53,681 nt of DNA from Synergistaceae bacterium (GCA_031280275.1 JAITGX010000040.1:1-53681); one strand, 5' to 3'; numbered from the stretch's first letter, positions 43,769 to 51,798 are shown. Notes: generated by a model from the sequence alone, not told the origin. Translations and numbers: made by a program.

Positions 43769-44374
43769 CTATAACTCTGTACCCCACAAGCGGGGCAAGG
43801 TCAGCTCCAGCTCTTCGGCCATCACGCCGAGCCTGCACAGCGGCAGGCCCACCACGTTGAAGTAGTCCCCCTCTATGGACGAAACCAACAACGAGCCCTT
43901 GCCCTGAATGGCGTAGGCTCCCGCCTTGTCTATGCCCTCCCCCGTGACGACGTAGGCGCGGGCAGCCATCTCGTCCAGAGGACGGAACGTCACCCGCGTC
44001 CGCTCTGCGGCGTTTAGGGCGCGTCCCCGCCACCGCAGGGAAAGCCCCGTCAAAACCTGGTGTGTTCGCCCCTGAAGGCGTAGGATCATCCTCAAGCTCT
44101 CGGTTACGTCCCTGGGTTTTCCCAGAACGTCCCCGTCCACCACGACCACCGTGTCAGCCGCGATCACCAGGGCGTTCTCCTCCCCGACGGCCACGGAGCC
44201 CGACTTCGCCGCGGCCAGCCGGACGCAGAGGGCCTCCGGGGCCTCGCTGGGCCTAGGGGTTTCGTCAATCTGTGGAGCGATGACGCGGAAATTCCACCCC
44301 AAAGCCGTCAGAAGCTCGCGCCTCCTGGGGCTGCCAGAGGCCAAAACAACGTCAGTGTCCATGTCAGTGTCCAT
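43769..44374 (-). CDS. maf: Maf-like nucleoside triphosphate pyrophosphatase
   Basis: A 201-residue house-cleaning pyrophosphatase for non-canonical NTPs. VVLASGSPRRRELL, the ADTVVVVDGDVLGKP motif and GKGSLLVSSIEGDYFNVVGLPL are diagnostic. The start is unclear: ATG 44374, ATG 44362 and TTG 44383 are all in frame with no ribosome site. The region shows short duplications (GACACTGACATG/GACACTGACG, TTTGTTGACGAT twice), so the N-terminus MDTDMDTD may be recent. Confidence 0.93.
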   Translation of the reverse strand: MDTDMDTDVVLASGSPRRRELLTALGWNFRVIAPQIDETPRPSEAPEALCVRLAAAKSGSVAVGEENALVIAADTVVVVDGDVLGKPRDVTESLRMILRLQGRTHQVLTGLSLRWRGRALNAAERTRVTFRPLDEMAARAYVVTGEGIDKAGAYAIQGKGSLLVSSIEGDYFNVVGLPLCRLGVMAEELELTLPRLWGTEL

Positions 44375-44402
44375 CGTCAACAAAATCTATCGTCAACAAA
44401 CG

Positions 44403-45200
44403 TCAAAAGGTCGCCATGACGCTGGAAACGACGGCGGCCAGCCCCAGCAGGAAACAGTAAAGCCCGAAATAAGCCCACCGGCCCGACAACACCAGCCGCC
44501 GTAGAAGCGACAGGGAGCAGCACCCCAGGATAAAGGCGAGTAAAACCGCCCAGGGCCAGCCCTCCGGCAGGGATATGGGGGAAAATTCAAGGCTTTCCAG
44601 GAGGCTTGCCCCAAGGATGGCGGGAACGGACATTAGAAAAGAAAGGCGGAACGCCTCCGCCGCGGATAGCCCCAAGAACAGCGCTGAGGCGATGGTGGCC
44701 CCCGACCGGGAGACGCCCGGAAAGACGGCCAGTCCCTGGACCAGCCCCACCGTCAGGGCCATCGTCAGGGTCAGGCGTTTTTGACGCTCCCGCGCCAAAG
44801 GGACCAGACACAAAAGCCCCGCCGTCACCAGGAAGCCGCAACCCACAGCCAAGGGCGACGACATCGCCGCCTCAACCGCACCCTTCAATGGGAGGGCCGC
44901 CAAAGCCGTCACGGCCGTTCCCGCCAGCACCAGCCAGCCATAACGCCAGCCCTCTGACGTGCGAGCCCTCCCGCAGAACAGCCCCCCGCACCATTGTCCC
45001 AGGAACAAGACCACGTCTTTGCGGAAAAAGATCAAGACGGCCAGTACCGTGGCGCAGTGGAGCAGCAGGTCGAAGGCCAAAAGCCCAGGCATCTCGAAAA
45101 AAATTTGCAGCAGGGCCAAGTGCCCGGAACTGCTCACCGGAAGAAACTCCGCCGCGCCTTGCACAACGCCGAGGGTCAGAGTCTGCCATACAGAATCCAT
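44403..45200 (-). CDS. uppP: Undecaprenyl-diphosphatase UppP
   Basis: A 265-residue membrane phosphatase (BacA family) recycling undecaprenyl pyrophosphate for wall synthesis. QGAAEFLPVSSSGHLALLQ near the N-terminus and FPGVSRSGATIASALFLG in the middle are the two catalytic motifs. ATG preceded by GGAGGT. It starts 9 bases after rnj. Confidence 0.96.
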   Translation of the reverse strand: MDSVWQTLTLGVVQGAAEFLPVSSSGHLALLQIFFEMPGLLAFDLLLHCATVLAVLIFFRKDVVLFLGQWCGGLFCGRARTSEGWRYGWLVLAGTAVTALAALPLKGAVEAAMSSPLAVGCGFLVTAGLLCLVPLARERQKRLTLTMALTVGLVQGLAVFPGVSRSGATIASALFLGLSAAEAFRLSFLMSVPAILGASLLESLEFSPISLPEGWPWAVLLAFILGCCSLSLLRRLVLSGRWAYFGLYCFLLGLAAVVSSVMATF

Positions 45201-45209
45201 CGATACCTC

Positions 45210-46964
45210 CTAAAAATCAAACCAGTTTTTGGAGCCTCGGCCTCCCGCCACGGAGATCAGGGGCAGAACGACGGCGTAAGAGGCGTTGCGGCGGCGTACG
45301 ACTTCCCGCACGCGGCTCTTTATCCCTTTGACCAGCGCCTCGATGTCGATCCCCCGGCCTGCCGCTGATGAAAACTCCTTCAATACCTTCTCCGAGGCGG
45401 AGCGTATTTCGTTCAAAACGTCGCTGTCCTCGTCTTGGGCAAAAAAACCCCGGCTCTCAACGGCCACGGGGGCCAGCGGCTCTCCTCCCGGTCCCAGCGC
45501 CATAAAGACCACGATAATGCCGCCCTCCGCCAGTTCCAGACGTTCTTTCATCACCTGGCCCTTGATCTCGCCCACGGCGTTTCCGTCAATGACCACGGCG
45601 CCAGCCTGAACGCGTTCCCGCGTGTGGGGCCGGGCGCCTTTCTGAAAGGTCAGCACCTCGCCGTTTGTCATGATGAAGATATTGCGGCTGGGGATTCCCA
45701 CGTCCTGGGCAAGCTGGGAGTGGTGCGCCAAGTGACGGTACTCCCCGTGAATGGGAACAAAGTACTGCGGGCGCACCAGGTTCAGCATTATCTTGAGTTC
45801 CTCGGAAGAAGCGTGCCCGGAGACGTGGGTCAGCTTGTCCGACTCGTAGACGACCTCGCAGCCGATGGAGAACAGGCGGTTGATAGTGTTGTTGACCAGT
45901 TTCTCGTTGCCGGGAATAACCGAGGCCAGGAGGAACACCGCGTCCCGCTCTCCCAGGGCGATCTGTCTGTGCTCGCCCCGGCTCATCATCACCAGCCCAG
46001 AAAAGGGTTCCCCCTGGCTGCCCGTGGTCATAACCACGAGCTGGTTCTCCGGGGCCTTCCCGATGTCCTCCACGGGGAGGATCATTTTTTCGTCCACGCG
46101 GAGGTACCCCAGGTTTTTCGCCAGTTCGACGTTGCGCACCATGCTGCGCCCCAGGAACACCACCTTGCGGTTGAAGCGCGCCGCCCCGTCCACCACCTGT
46201 TGAATGCGGTGGACGTTGCTGGCGAACGAGGAAATGATGAGCCGCCGCGTTCTGTAGTTCCTGTAAAGGTGGTCAAGGGTCCCGCCAATGAGCCGCTCCG
46301 ACGGGGTGAAGCCCTTGCGTTCGGCGTTGGTGGAGTCGGACAGCAGCAGGAGCACCCCCTTGTCCCCCTCCTCGGCGAAGGCGCCGTAGTCCGTGATCCG
46401 TCCGTCGATGGGCGTGGAGTCCAGCTTGAAGTCGCCTGTGTGAACCACCCGGCCCAGGGGGGTCTCGATAGAAAGGGCCACCCCGTCGGGTATCGAGTGG
46501 CTGACCGCGATAAAGCGGACTTTGAACGGCCCCGTCTCGATCACGTCTCCTGCCTTAACCTCGTTCATCCGGGGTTCCAGCAGGGGCAGGTCCTCCCGGA
46601 GCTTGTTTCCCACCAGGCCCAGCGTCAGGCGCGTCCCGTAGATGGGGACGTTGAGCCGTTGAAGGACAAAGGGGAGTCCGCCGGTGTGGTCCTCGTGCCC
46701 GTGAGTCAGAAGGATACCCAGCACCTTCTCCCGGTTGGCCTCCAGGTAAGAAACGTCTGGGACGATGAAGTCGATCCCAGGCAATTCCTGATCGGGGAAC
46801 ATCAGGCCGCTGTCAATGACGATGATGTCATCGCCGTATTCGAGGGCGTACATGTTCTTTCCGATCTCCCCTACCCCTCCCAGGGGGATAAATCTCAATC
46901 GCTCGCTCTTTCCCGTCTTTCCTGCCGCGGGCGAGACCCGCTTGCGGCGTGGTTTCGTAACCAT
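45210..46964 (-). CDS. rnj: Ribonuclease J
   Basis: A 584-residue metallo-beta-lactamase/beta-CASP RNase with 5' exonuclease and endonuclease activity, central to mRNA decay and rRNA maturation where RNase E is absent. FIPLGGVGEIGKNMY, LTHGHEDHTGG (metal ligands), VHTGDFKLD, SDSTNAERKGFTPSE and HVSGHASSEELK are all present. The N-terminus carries a basic stretch (KPRRKRVSPAAGKTGKSER). ATG 46964 follows AAAGGTG. Confidence 0.95.
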   Translation of the reverse strand: MVTKPRRKRVSPAAGKTGKSERLRFIPLGGVGEIGKNMYALEYGDDIIVIDSGLMFPDQELPGIDFIVPDVSYLEANREKVLGILLTHGHEDHTGGLPFVLQRLNVPIYGTRLTLGLVGNKLREDLPLLEPRMNEVKAGDVIETGPFKVRFIAVSHSIPDGVALSIETPLGRVVHTGDFKLDSTPIDGRITDYGAFAEEGDKGVLLLLSDSTNAERKGFTPSERLIGGTLDHLYRNYRTRRLIISSFASNVHRIQQVVDGAARFNRKVVFLGRSMVRNVELAKNLGYLRVDEKMILPVEDIGKAPENQLVVMTTGSQGEPFSGLVMMSRGEHRQIALGERDAVFLLASVIPGNEKLVNNTINRLFSIGCEVVYESDKLTHVSGHASSEELKIMLNLVRPQYFVPIHGEYRHLAHHSQLAQDVGIPSRNIFIMTNGEVLTFQKGARPHTRERVQAGAVVIDGNAVGEIKGQVMKERLELAEGGIIVVFMALGPGGEPLAPVAVESRGFFAQDEDSDVLNEIRSASEKVLKEFSSAAGRGIDIEALVKGIKSRVREVVRRRNASYAVVLPLISVAGGRGSKNWFDF

Positions 46965-47030
46965 CTATACACCTTTCTTTCAGTATTTTATAAGCTTTAG
47001 CATTTGAAAATATATTAAAAAAACTATTGA

Positions 47031-47049
47031 CAAACAAATTTATTGTTTG
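47031..47049. promoter_or_regulatory. Palindromic operator-like site upstream of rnj
   Basis: CAAACAA-ATTTA-TTGTTTG is a perfect 7-bp inverted repeat with a 5-base spacer, 67 bases upstream of the rnj start. The gap 46965-47151 is very AT-rich. TTGTCA on the minus strand overlaps it as a possible -35, but no well-spaced -10 was found. A repressor site is plausible; the binder is unknown. Confidence 0.4.
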
Positions 47050-47151
47050 AAAAGCACCGGTCATTTAGATGATATAGTACAAAACAAAATTTAGCTAAAT
47101 AAGGTGCTTTAACATAATTATAGCGCAAAAAATCAAGGGTCTGATAATTAG

Positions 47152-47259
47152 GGAAGCACTGATTAATGGGGTTCTTAGGGGCCTAAGGCCCCAAGGGGTC
47201 TCTCAGACCCCTAAGCGGGGCGTGGGGCAGAGCCCCACAAGGGCTTAATCAGCGTTTCC
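47152..47259 (+). repeat. Dispersed palindromic element, copy G (full length, best copy)
   Basis: A 108-bp copy with ends GGAAGCACTGATTAA and TTAATCAGCGTTTCC. It has three internal hairpins: AGGGGCC/GGCCCC, GGGGTCTCTCAGACCCC and GGGGCAGAGCCCC. TTAG occurs directly on both sides (47148-47151 and 47260-47263), a possible 4-bp target duplication. On the minus strand it starts immediately after the TAA stop of aroB. Confidence 0.88.
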
Positions 47260-48309
47260 TTAGAATATTCTTTTCAGGTCCTCGAAAGCCACATGGCGCG
47301 TGAAGGCCTCTCCGACGCGCCGCAGCAGTACCATCTGCACCCCGCCGCCCGCGCTTTTCTTGTCCGCGGACAAGAGTGGAAACAGGCTCATGAGGTCGCC
47401 GGGGTACTCCGTTTCCAGACCCTGGGCCGTCAGGGCGCGGCGCAGGGCATTTACAGTTCCCGGTTCCGTGAAACCCATCGCCTCCCCCGCCTCAGCGGCC
47501 AGCACCATACCCATCGCCACTGCCTCCCCGTGACGGTACGTCTCAAAACCTCCGCTTTTTTCTATCGCATGCCCCAGGGTATGCCCGAAGTTCAGCAGCA
47601 TCCGCTCACCAAAATCCCGTTCGTCTCGCGCCACGATCTCGGCTTTGATTTGGCAGCAGGTGTGAATAAGCCCCGCCAAATCCGGTTCTCCGTCCTCCAA
47701 TAGGGCCTCAAACAGGGAACGCGAGCGGATGGCTCCGTACTTGACAACTTCCGCCATACCGCACCGCCGCTCCCGTTCCGGCAGGGAATCCAGCACGGCA
47801 GGGTCGATGACGGTCAGCTCCGGCTGGTGGAAGGCCCCGGCGAGGTTTTTCCCCTGAGGAAGGTTGACGGCTGTCTTGCCGCCCACGCTTGAATCCACCT
47901 GAGCCAGGAGTGTGGTGGGAACCTGGACGATCCGGACGCCCCGCATCCACGTGGCGGCCGCGAACCCCGCCAGGTCTCCAATAACCCCCCCGCCGAAGGC
48001 CGCGACAAGGCCGTTCCGCGTCAGTTTCCGCCGCGCGAAGTCCCCGTACAGGCGCGACAATCCCTCCAGGGACTTGATTCCCTCGCCGGGAGGCAAGACG
48101 ATCACCGGGTCGAAGCTGTCCACCGACGAGGCGAAGGTCTCCCCGTGGGCAGCCCAGACGTTCTCGTCGCTGACTACCGCCAACGGGGCGTTCTTCCGGA
48201 GGGGCGCCAGCAGTCCGCCCAGCTCTCTCAGCAGCCCCTTGCCGATGAGAATGTCGTATCGCCCGCCCTCGAATCCCACCGTCAGTTTTTGAGCTTTCAC
48301 CGCGTCCAT
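47260..48309 (-). CDS. aroB: 3-dehydroquinate synthase
   Basis: A 349-residue NAD-dependent shikimate-pathway enzyme. LPPGEGIKSLEGLSRLYGD, AFGGGVIGDLAGFAAATWMRGV, QVPTTLLAQVDSSVGGKTAVNLPQGKNLAGAF and the metal-site LLNFGHTLGHAIE are complete. Its ATG lies 13 bases inside the 3' end of tyrA, so the two are coupled. The TAA stop directly abuts repeat copy G. Confidence 0.96.
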   Translation of the reverse strand: MDAVKAQKLTVGFEGGRYDILIGKGLLRELGGLLAPLRKNAPLAVVSDENVWAAHGETFASSVDSFDPVIVLPPGEGIKSLEGLSRLYGDFARRKLTRNGLVAAFGGGVIGDLAGFAAATWMRGVRIVQVPTTLLAQVDSSVGGKTAVNLPQGKNLAGAFHQPELTVIDPAVLDSLPERERRCGMAEVVKYGAIRSRSLFEALLEDGEPDLAGLIHTCCQIKAEIVARDERDFGERMLLNFGHTLGHAIEKSGGFETYRHGEAVAMGMVLAAEAGEAMGFTEPGTVNALRRALTAQGLETEYPGDLMSLFPLLSADKKSAGGGVQMVLLRRVGEAFTRHVAFEDLKRIF

Positions 48310-49151
48310 CGCTTCAGCATCTCCCTTTTGTTCTCCCCAGCGCGCTTTAGAAGCGCATGAAGCGCCGCTCCATCCCCTGTCATCAGAGCGTCTCGGATTT
48401 CCCTCAAACCCTCCATGTAGGTTTCGAGGCGGACCAGAGTGTGAACGCGGTTGTCCATCAGCAATTCCGTCCAGGCTTCGGCGTTGATGTCGGCGACTCG
48501 GGTGCAGTCCCGGAACGCCCCCGCCGTGAACGCGGGCCCCGTGTCAGGGTGAGGCTTGAGGCAGAGCCCTGCTGAAGCGATGTGCATCAGGTCGCTGGTG
48601 TAGGCGATGACCGCGTCGTGTTCCGCGGGCGCCGCCACCGCCACACGACTCGCGCCGATGTGGCCGGCCAGCTCTCGCATAAGTTCCACGCTTCCCGGCC
48701 TCGTGGAGGGAAGCGGGCAAAGGATCAGTCCAGAATTTTTAAACATCGCCGGGTCCGCGTTGTCGAAGCCATCGCGTTCCTTGCCGGTCATGGGATGAAT
48801 GCCCACGTAGTCCACGCTGGAGGGTAACAGGTCAGCGAGTTGGGCATAAAGGCCGCTCTTGACGCCGCAGATGTCCGAGACCACCGCGCCTTCCCGGAAC
48901 ATCCCGGCGCATTGCTCGACCATCGGCGGGATGTGGTGAGCGTAGACGCAGAAAATAACCAGATCGGCATCCCTCACCACGGACTCCGCGTTCGTGACGG
49001 CCTGGTCCACCACGCCCGCGCGTTCCGCTTTCCGGCACACGTCCTCCAGCGCGTCAGCGCCCGTTATCCGTGCGTCCCGAAAACCGCGCAGAGCTCCCGC
49101 CAGCGAGGCCCCCATCAGGCCCAGACCCACCACGCAAATCCCGTAACTCAC
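48297..49151 (-). CDS. tyrA: Prephenate dehydrogenase
   Basis: A 284-residue NAD(P)-dependent enzyme of tyrosine synthesis. The Rossmann motif is ICVVGLGLMGASLAGALR; DICGVKS, YVGIHPMTGKERDGF with the catalytic-region His, and the HDAVIAYTSDLMHIASAGL helix are typical of TyrA. GTG 49151 has GGGAG 5 bases upstream and gives MSYGICVVG; the track start 9 codons earlier lies near the attenuator and is less likely. There is no fused chorismate mutase or ACT domain. Confidence 0.93.
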   Translation of the reverse strand: MSYGICVVGLGLMGASLAGALRGFRDARITGADALEDVCRKAERAGVVDQAVTNAESVVRDADLVIFCVYAHHIPPMVEQCAGMFREGAVVSDICGVKSGLYAQLADLLPSSVDYVGIHPMTGKERDGFDNADPAMFKNSGLILCPLPSTRPGSVELMRELAGHIGASRVAVAAPAEHDAVIAYTSDLMHIASAGLCLKPHPDTGPAFTAGAFRDCTRVADINAEAWTELLMDNRVHTLVRLETYMEGLREIRDALMTGDGAALHALLKRAGENKREMLKRWTR

Positions 49152-49181
49152 TATTTCTCCCTGCTTTCTGCGCGGCACGCG

Positions 49182-49216
49182 AAAAAAGCCGGGACCCTAT
49201 CTCGGACCCCGGCTTT
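49182..49216 (-). terminator. Attenuator-type terminator before tyrA
   Basis: On the minus strand AAAGCCGGG pairs with CCCGGCTTT; inner GTCC/GGGT pairs lengthen the stem to about 13 bp around loop GAGATA. A run of six T follows. It lies 30 bases upstream of the tyrA start and after the leader ORF, so it must be read through for tyrA-aroB expression. Confidence 0.85.
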
Positions 49217-49243
49217 ACCTGCGCTTTGTCGCAGCTTTGTTTT

Positions 49244-49366
49244 TTAACGGCGGCACAAACCACGACGCGCACAAACTCCCCGCAAAGCGGAATCCATGCC
49301 CTCCAAGGAAAAGCTCGCGAAACAATAATAAAGCGCCGCGTAACCCTTCGCCGCCTCGTGCCTCAT
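49244..49366 (-). CDS. Candidate Tyr/Phe-rich leader peptide of tyrA-aroB
   Basis: A 40-codon ORF, not in the ORF track, with ATG 49366 ten bases after GGGAG and TAA at 49246-49244. The segment GYAALYYCFASF packs three Tyr and two Phe into 11 residues. It lies between a strong promoter and the attenuator hairpin. Stalling at Tyr/Phe codons when charged tRNA is low would be expected to favour read-through, as in known pheA and trp leaders. A small hairpin CTGCG/CGCAG lies between it and the terminator. Function is inferred from position and composition; the overlapping 62-codon frame (49403-49215) is less convincing. Confidence 0.6.
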   Translation of the reverse strand: MRHEAAKGYAALYYCFASFSLEGMDSALRGVCARRGLCRR

Positions 49367-49424
49367 ATTCGCAAGTCTCCCTTTCTATCGCCGGTTTCAC
49401 CAAACTTTCCTCTTGACTTGTGAG

Positions 49425-49453
49425 ATTATAACCTTAAAAATTTTAGAACGCAA
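49425..49453 (-). promoter_or_regulatory. Promoter of the tyrA-aroB leader
   Basis: On the minus strand TTGCGT (49453-49448) and a perfect TATAAT (49430-49425) are 17 bases apart, about 60 bases before the leader ORF. Confidence 0.7.
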
Positions 49454-49484
49454 GACCCCTGAGCAATGAATCAGGGCAAAGGCA

Positions 49485-49890
49485 TCAAACGGCAGCAAGC
49501 AACTGGAGGATATAATCGTCGTTCCAAGAAGCTTACCTCTAAAACTTATCTTTAGAAGAGCGTTCTTTTTTTACAAGGTTGACTGCCATATGCCTGAGGA
49601 GCGCCATATTCTCCGCGCTATGCCGCTTCCTGTTTCCAGCATAATCTTCTCGGAAATTTATATCCAGTACCCAATGCAAGCTGTTTTCAATTCCTCAATA
49701 CGCCCGGATAGCTTTTCCTATACCCTCTGCATCCGCCTCAAGACTGCTTTCGTATACGGTATGCGGCATATTTTTAAATCCGTCCTTTTCTTCGCACGAA
49801 AAAAGCAGCTTCACCGCTTCAAATGTATTTCCCTGGTTTCCTTTCAAACCTAAAACATAGTCGGCATTGGCGTTTACAATCCAATATCAA
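49485..49890 (-). pseudogene. Decayed ISAs1-family transposase (C-terminal part)
   Basis: Minus-strand translation gives NADYVLGLKGNQGNTFEAV, then ADAEGIGKAIRAY-stop-GIENSLHWVLDINFRED, then SAENMALLRHMAVNLVKKERS, and in another frame SWNDDYILQLLAAV before TGA. These match the ISAs1 transposase blocks ADYVLALKGNQ, W.IENSLHWVLDV.F.ED, ENMA.LRH.ALNLLK and W.DDYLL.LL. The conserved Trp is mutated to TGA, there is at least one frameshift, and a block before ADAE is deleted. Confidence 0.75.
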
Positions 49891-49902
49891 CAACTTAAGT
49901 AT

Positions 49903-50214
49903 TTATGCGTGGGATTTTCTGTTGTAATGATACTTAGTCTTTCCCGAAGTAAGCGGTCTTTCCACAGAACGTCCCGGCCGTATGGGCACGACGGATTTTT
50001 CAATCTCAATGGTAATAATATCCAAAGCACGAAGACGCTCCTCTGTTGAGGTCAAAAAACAGGCTGCCGCTGGATGATCCCGAAGTGCCGCGATAATCTG
50101 GTTTAAATTGGCAGCGTACTCGTATTTGTTATCTTTGCCGGCGCGTTTCTTCTGCATGACCCGGAACATTTTTTCGAATGGAGAATGGTCGAAATGGCCG
50201 CGAGCCTTGCTCAA
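49903..50214 (-). CDS. Unidentified ORF in an IS graveyard
   Basis: A 103-residue frame starting at TTG 50214; the frame is open further upstream to about 50278. It is basic (KKRAGKDNKYEY, HYNRKSHA) and holds EKMFRVMQKK, faintly like IS4/IS1634-type transposase helices, but I do not recognise the family. It lies directly upstream of the ISAs1 relic. It may be another broken transposase rather than a live gene. Confidence 0.3.
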   Translation of the reverse strand: MSKARGHFDHSPFEKMFRVMQKKRAGKDNKYEYAANLNQIIAALRDHPAAACFLTSTEERLRALDIITIEIEKSVVPIRPGRSVERPLTSGKTKYHYNRKSHA

Positions 50215-50367
50215 AGCCTGCTGTTCATCCTCGCGCTTTTTTCCTGCTGCGAAAGTTGAGATGTATAATGAGACTCAAGAGAGGCGCTTTAGAACATCAA
50301 AGCGAGGCTGTCTGGGGTATCCCCCCGAAAGGGGGTGATTGAATAAGGCGTCCAACGATAATTAAAC

Positions 50368-50500
50368 TTGCACGAGAGTTGACTAATCTCGTGCGAGCCC
50401 TGGCGGAACCTCTCCGCGTTGCGGTTGTGTTGGAACTGCTCCAATTCCTTCGCTAAGGGCGTAAGTCCGAGGTGAGGGTAACAGCCCCGCCATCGCTCTA
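50368..50500 (+). other. Structured, untranslated segment (possible group II intron 5' relic)
   Basis: A 10-bp hairpin TTGCACGAGA/TCTCGTGCGA (50368-50377 / 50387-50396) overlaps GTGCGAG, a sequence like the 5' end of group II introns. A string of short stems follows (GTAAGTCCGAGG, GAGGGTAACAGCCCC). No reverse-transcriptase frame is present. The identification is from resemblance only and could be wrong. The rest of 50215-50506 holds no gene. Confidence 0.3.
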
Positions 50501-50506
50501 CCCGAT

Positions 50507-50785
50507 ATGCCGAAACTGCTTGAAGCGTTTGGCGGAACCGGGCGCAACGCCGACGCGCCAACCGCAAGAACTTTGATACTCTGCGACGTTTTGCGGGTCA
50601 AGAGCAAATGGAACTGCGATGTGGATAACGCTTTAGGTACCGACAGTCTGGTAAAGCTGGATAACGGAACGATGGTGCGCGTTGTGAAGTTTAAATTGCC
50701 GGGAGGCAAGATGGAGACCCTCATCACCGATCTGTTCGAGTTGCCGGAGGAGTGTTTTCCAAAGCTGTATTTTCTATTTGTCTGA
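50507..50785 (+). pseudogene. Fragment of an IS4-family transposase
   Basis: A 92-residue frame. VLRVKSKWNC, then NGTMVRVVKFKLPGGKMETLITDLFELPEECFPKLYF matches the central block of IS4-type transposases (VRVIKF.LPSG..E.LITNL......F..LYF.RWGIE). The frame breaks exactly where RWGIE should follow (LYFLFV-stop), so the catalytic Glu region is lost. Confidence 0.62.
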
Positions 50786-50812
50786 ATATTTTTAGGGCGA
50801 ACTTCCTCTTCA

Positions 50813-50833
50813 AGCCCCCGGCTTTGCCGGGGG
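50813..50833 (-). terminator. Hairpin terminator after the nitrilase gene
   Basis: GCCCCCGGC and GCCGGGGGC form a perfect 9-bp stem with a 3-base loop, 9 bases after the nitrilase stop on the minus strand. The downstream tract (TTGAAG) is not T-rich, so efficiency is uncertain. Confidence 0.6.
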
Positions 50834-50841
50834 CTATTGAT

Positions 50842-51672
50842 CTACCCGAGGCGCTCTTTTGTTGAAAGATTGCATTCCCTGATGTTGTCGGCGATGAAAT
50901 TTCTCCTCAGGTCTTTTAGGTAAGGGATAGCCTCTCTTTGTTTTTTTACGTTTTCGAGGTTTATCTCCGCTGTTATAACGTCGTATTCAGAGCCAGCGCT
51001 TGCAATTAAATCGCCTCTGGGGTCTACTATTCTGCTGTTGGCCGCGAACACCGTATCAGTTTTCTCGGTTCCTGACCGATTGCAGGCCACCACGTAGATG
51101 CCGTTTTCAACTGCCCTGGCTCTGGACAAAAGGTCCCAGGCGTACAGCCTAGGCATTCCAAAAGCCGAGGGGCACGCTATCACCTCAGCACCGCGCAGAG
51201 CAAGCACCCTGGCGCCTTCAGGGAAACCTATCTCGTAGCATATCTGCAATCCCAGTCTGCAAACACCTATATCGAAAACGGCGTAGCCGTCTCCATACGA
51301 AAAGCGATCTTTTTCACCCGCCCACAGGAAATTTTTTCTGTACGTCCCCACTAGCCCGTCCGGTCCCGTCAAAAACGCCGTGTCATAAAGAACACCGTTG
51401 GCCGACTCAATTACCGTACCCGTTGCAAATATCCCCTTATCCCGGCAAAGCGAAGCCATTTTCTCGGTTGTGGGGCCGGGTATGGGGGACGCCAGTTCAC
51501 TGTCCTTCTCCTCAACCCTATATCCTGTGTCAAAAAGTTCCGGCAGTACTACGAGCAACGCTCCTTTTTCCGCCGCAGCGACGGTCATATCCACCGCTAC
51601 GCCGAGGTTTTTGGCGACGTCAAACGGGGCGCAGTTCATCTGCACCGCAGCCACTTTAAATGATTCTGACAT
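50842..51672 (-). CDS. Carbon-nitrogen hydrolase (nitrilase superfamily amidase)
   Basis: A 276-residue enzyme. The catalytic triad is visible: Glu in VVLPELFDTGY, Lys in TYRKNFLW and Cys in LGLQICYEIGFPE. A second Glu lies in RARAVENGIYVVACNRSG. The family hydrolyses amides, carbamoyl compounds or omega-amides; the substrate is not evident. ATG 51672 has GGAGGT six bases upstream. It is the last gene of a minus-strand group with the mini-protein and a sodium:solute symporter, so it probably processes the imported compound. A decayed second copy lies at 53420-53575. Confidence 0.9.
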   Translation of the reverse strand: MSESFKVAAVQMNCAPFDVAKNLGVAVDMTVAAAEKGALLVVLPELFDTGYRVEEKDSELASPIPGPTTEKMASLCRDKGIFATGTVIESANGVLYDTAFLTGPDGLVGTYRKNFLWAGEKDRFSYGDGYAVFDIGVCRLGLQICYEIGFPEGARVLALRGAEVIACPSAFGMPRLYAWDLLSRARAVENGIYVVACNRSGTEKTDTVFAANSRIVDPRGDLIASAGSEYDVITAEINLENVKKQREAIPYLKDLRRNFIADNIRECNLSTKERLG

Positions 51673-51702
51673 GGAAGCACCTCCATATATTTTGGGATAA
51701 CA

Positions 51703-51798
51703 TTAATACCATTTTTGGAGAAGGACTACGCTGACTACAACAGTAAAAGCACACCCGGCAACCCAAACAGCGAGCATCGGACTGGCAAACATTATCAT
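51703..51798 (-). CDS. 31-residue membrane mini-protein next to the symporter
   Basis: A short ORF absent from the track: ATG 51798, TAA 51705-51703, with AAAGGGGAG five bases upstream. The product is one hydrophobic helix (MLAVWVAGCAFTVVVSVVLL) ending in QKWY. It lies between the symporter and the nitrilase on the same strand. Small single-helix accessory proteins are known beside some sodium:solute symporters, and I place it with them by position and size; direct evidence of function is lacking. Confidence 0.7.
   Translation of the reverse strand: MIMFASPMLAVWVAGCAFTVVVSVVLLQKWY

Noticed and set aside
45435-47000. 521-residue plus-strand ORF opposite rnj
   Set aside because: Shadow of RNase J; no recognisable motif.
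49215-49403. 62-codon minus-strand ORF overlapping the tyrA leader
   Set aside because: Its frame is not aromatic-rich in a cluster and it runs into the terminator stem; the 40-codon frame is the better leader.
49590-49853. 87-residue plus-strand ORF
   Set aside because: Antisense to the ISAs1 transposase relic.
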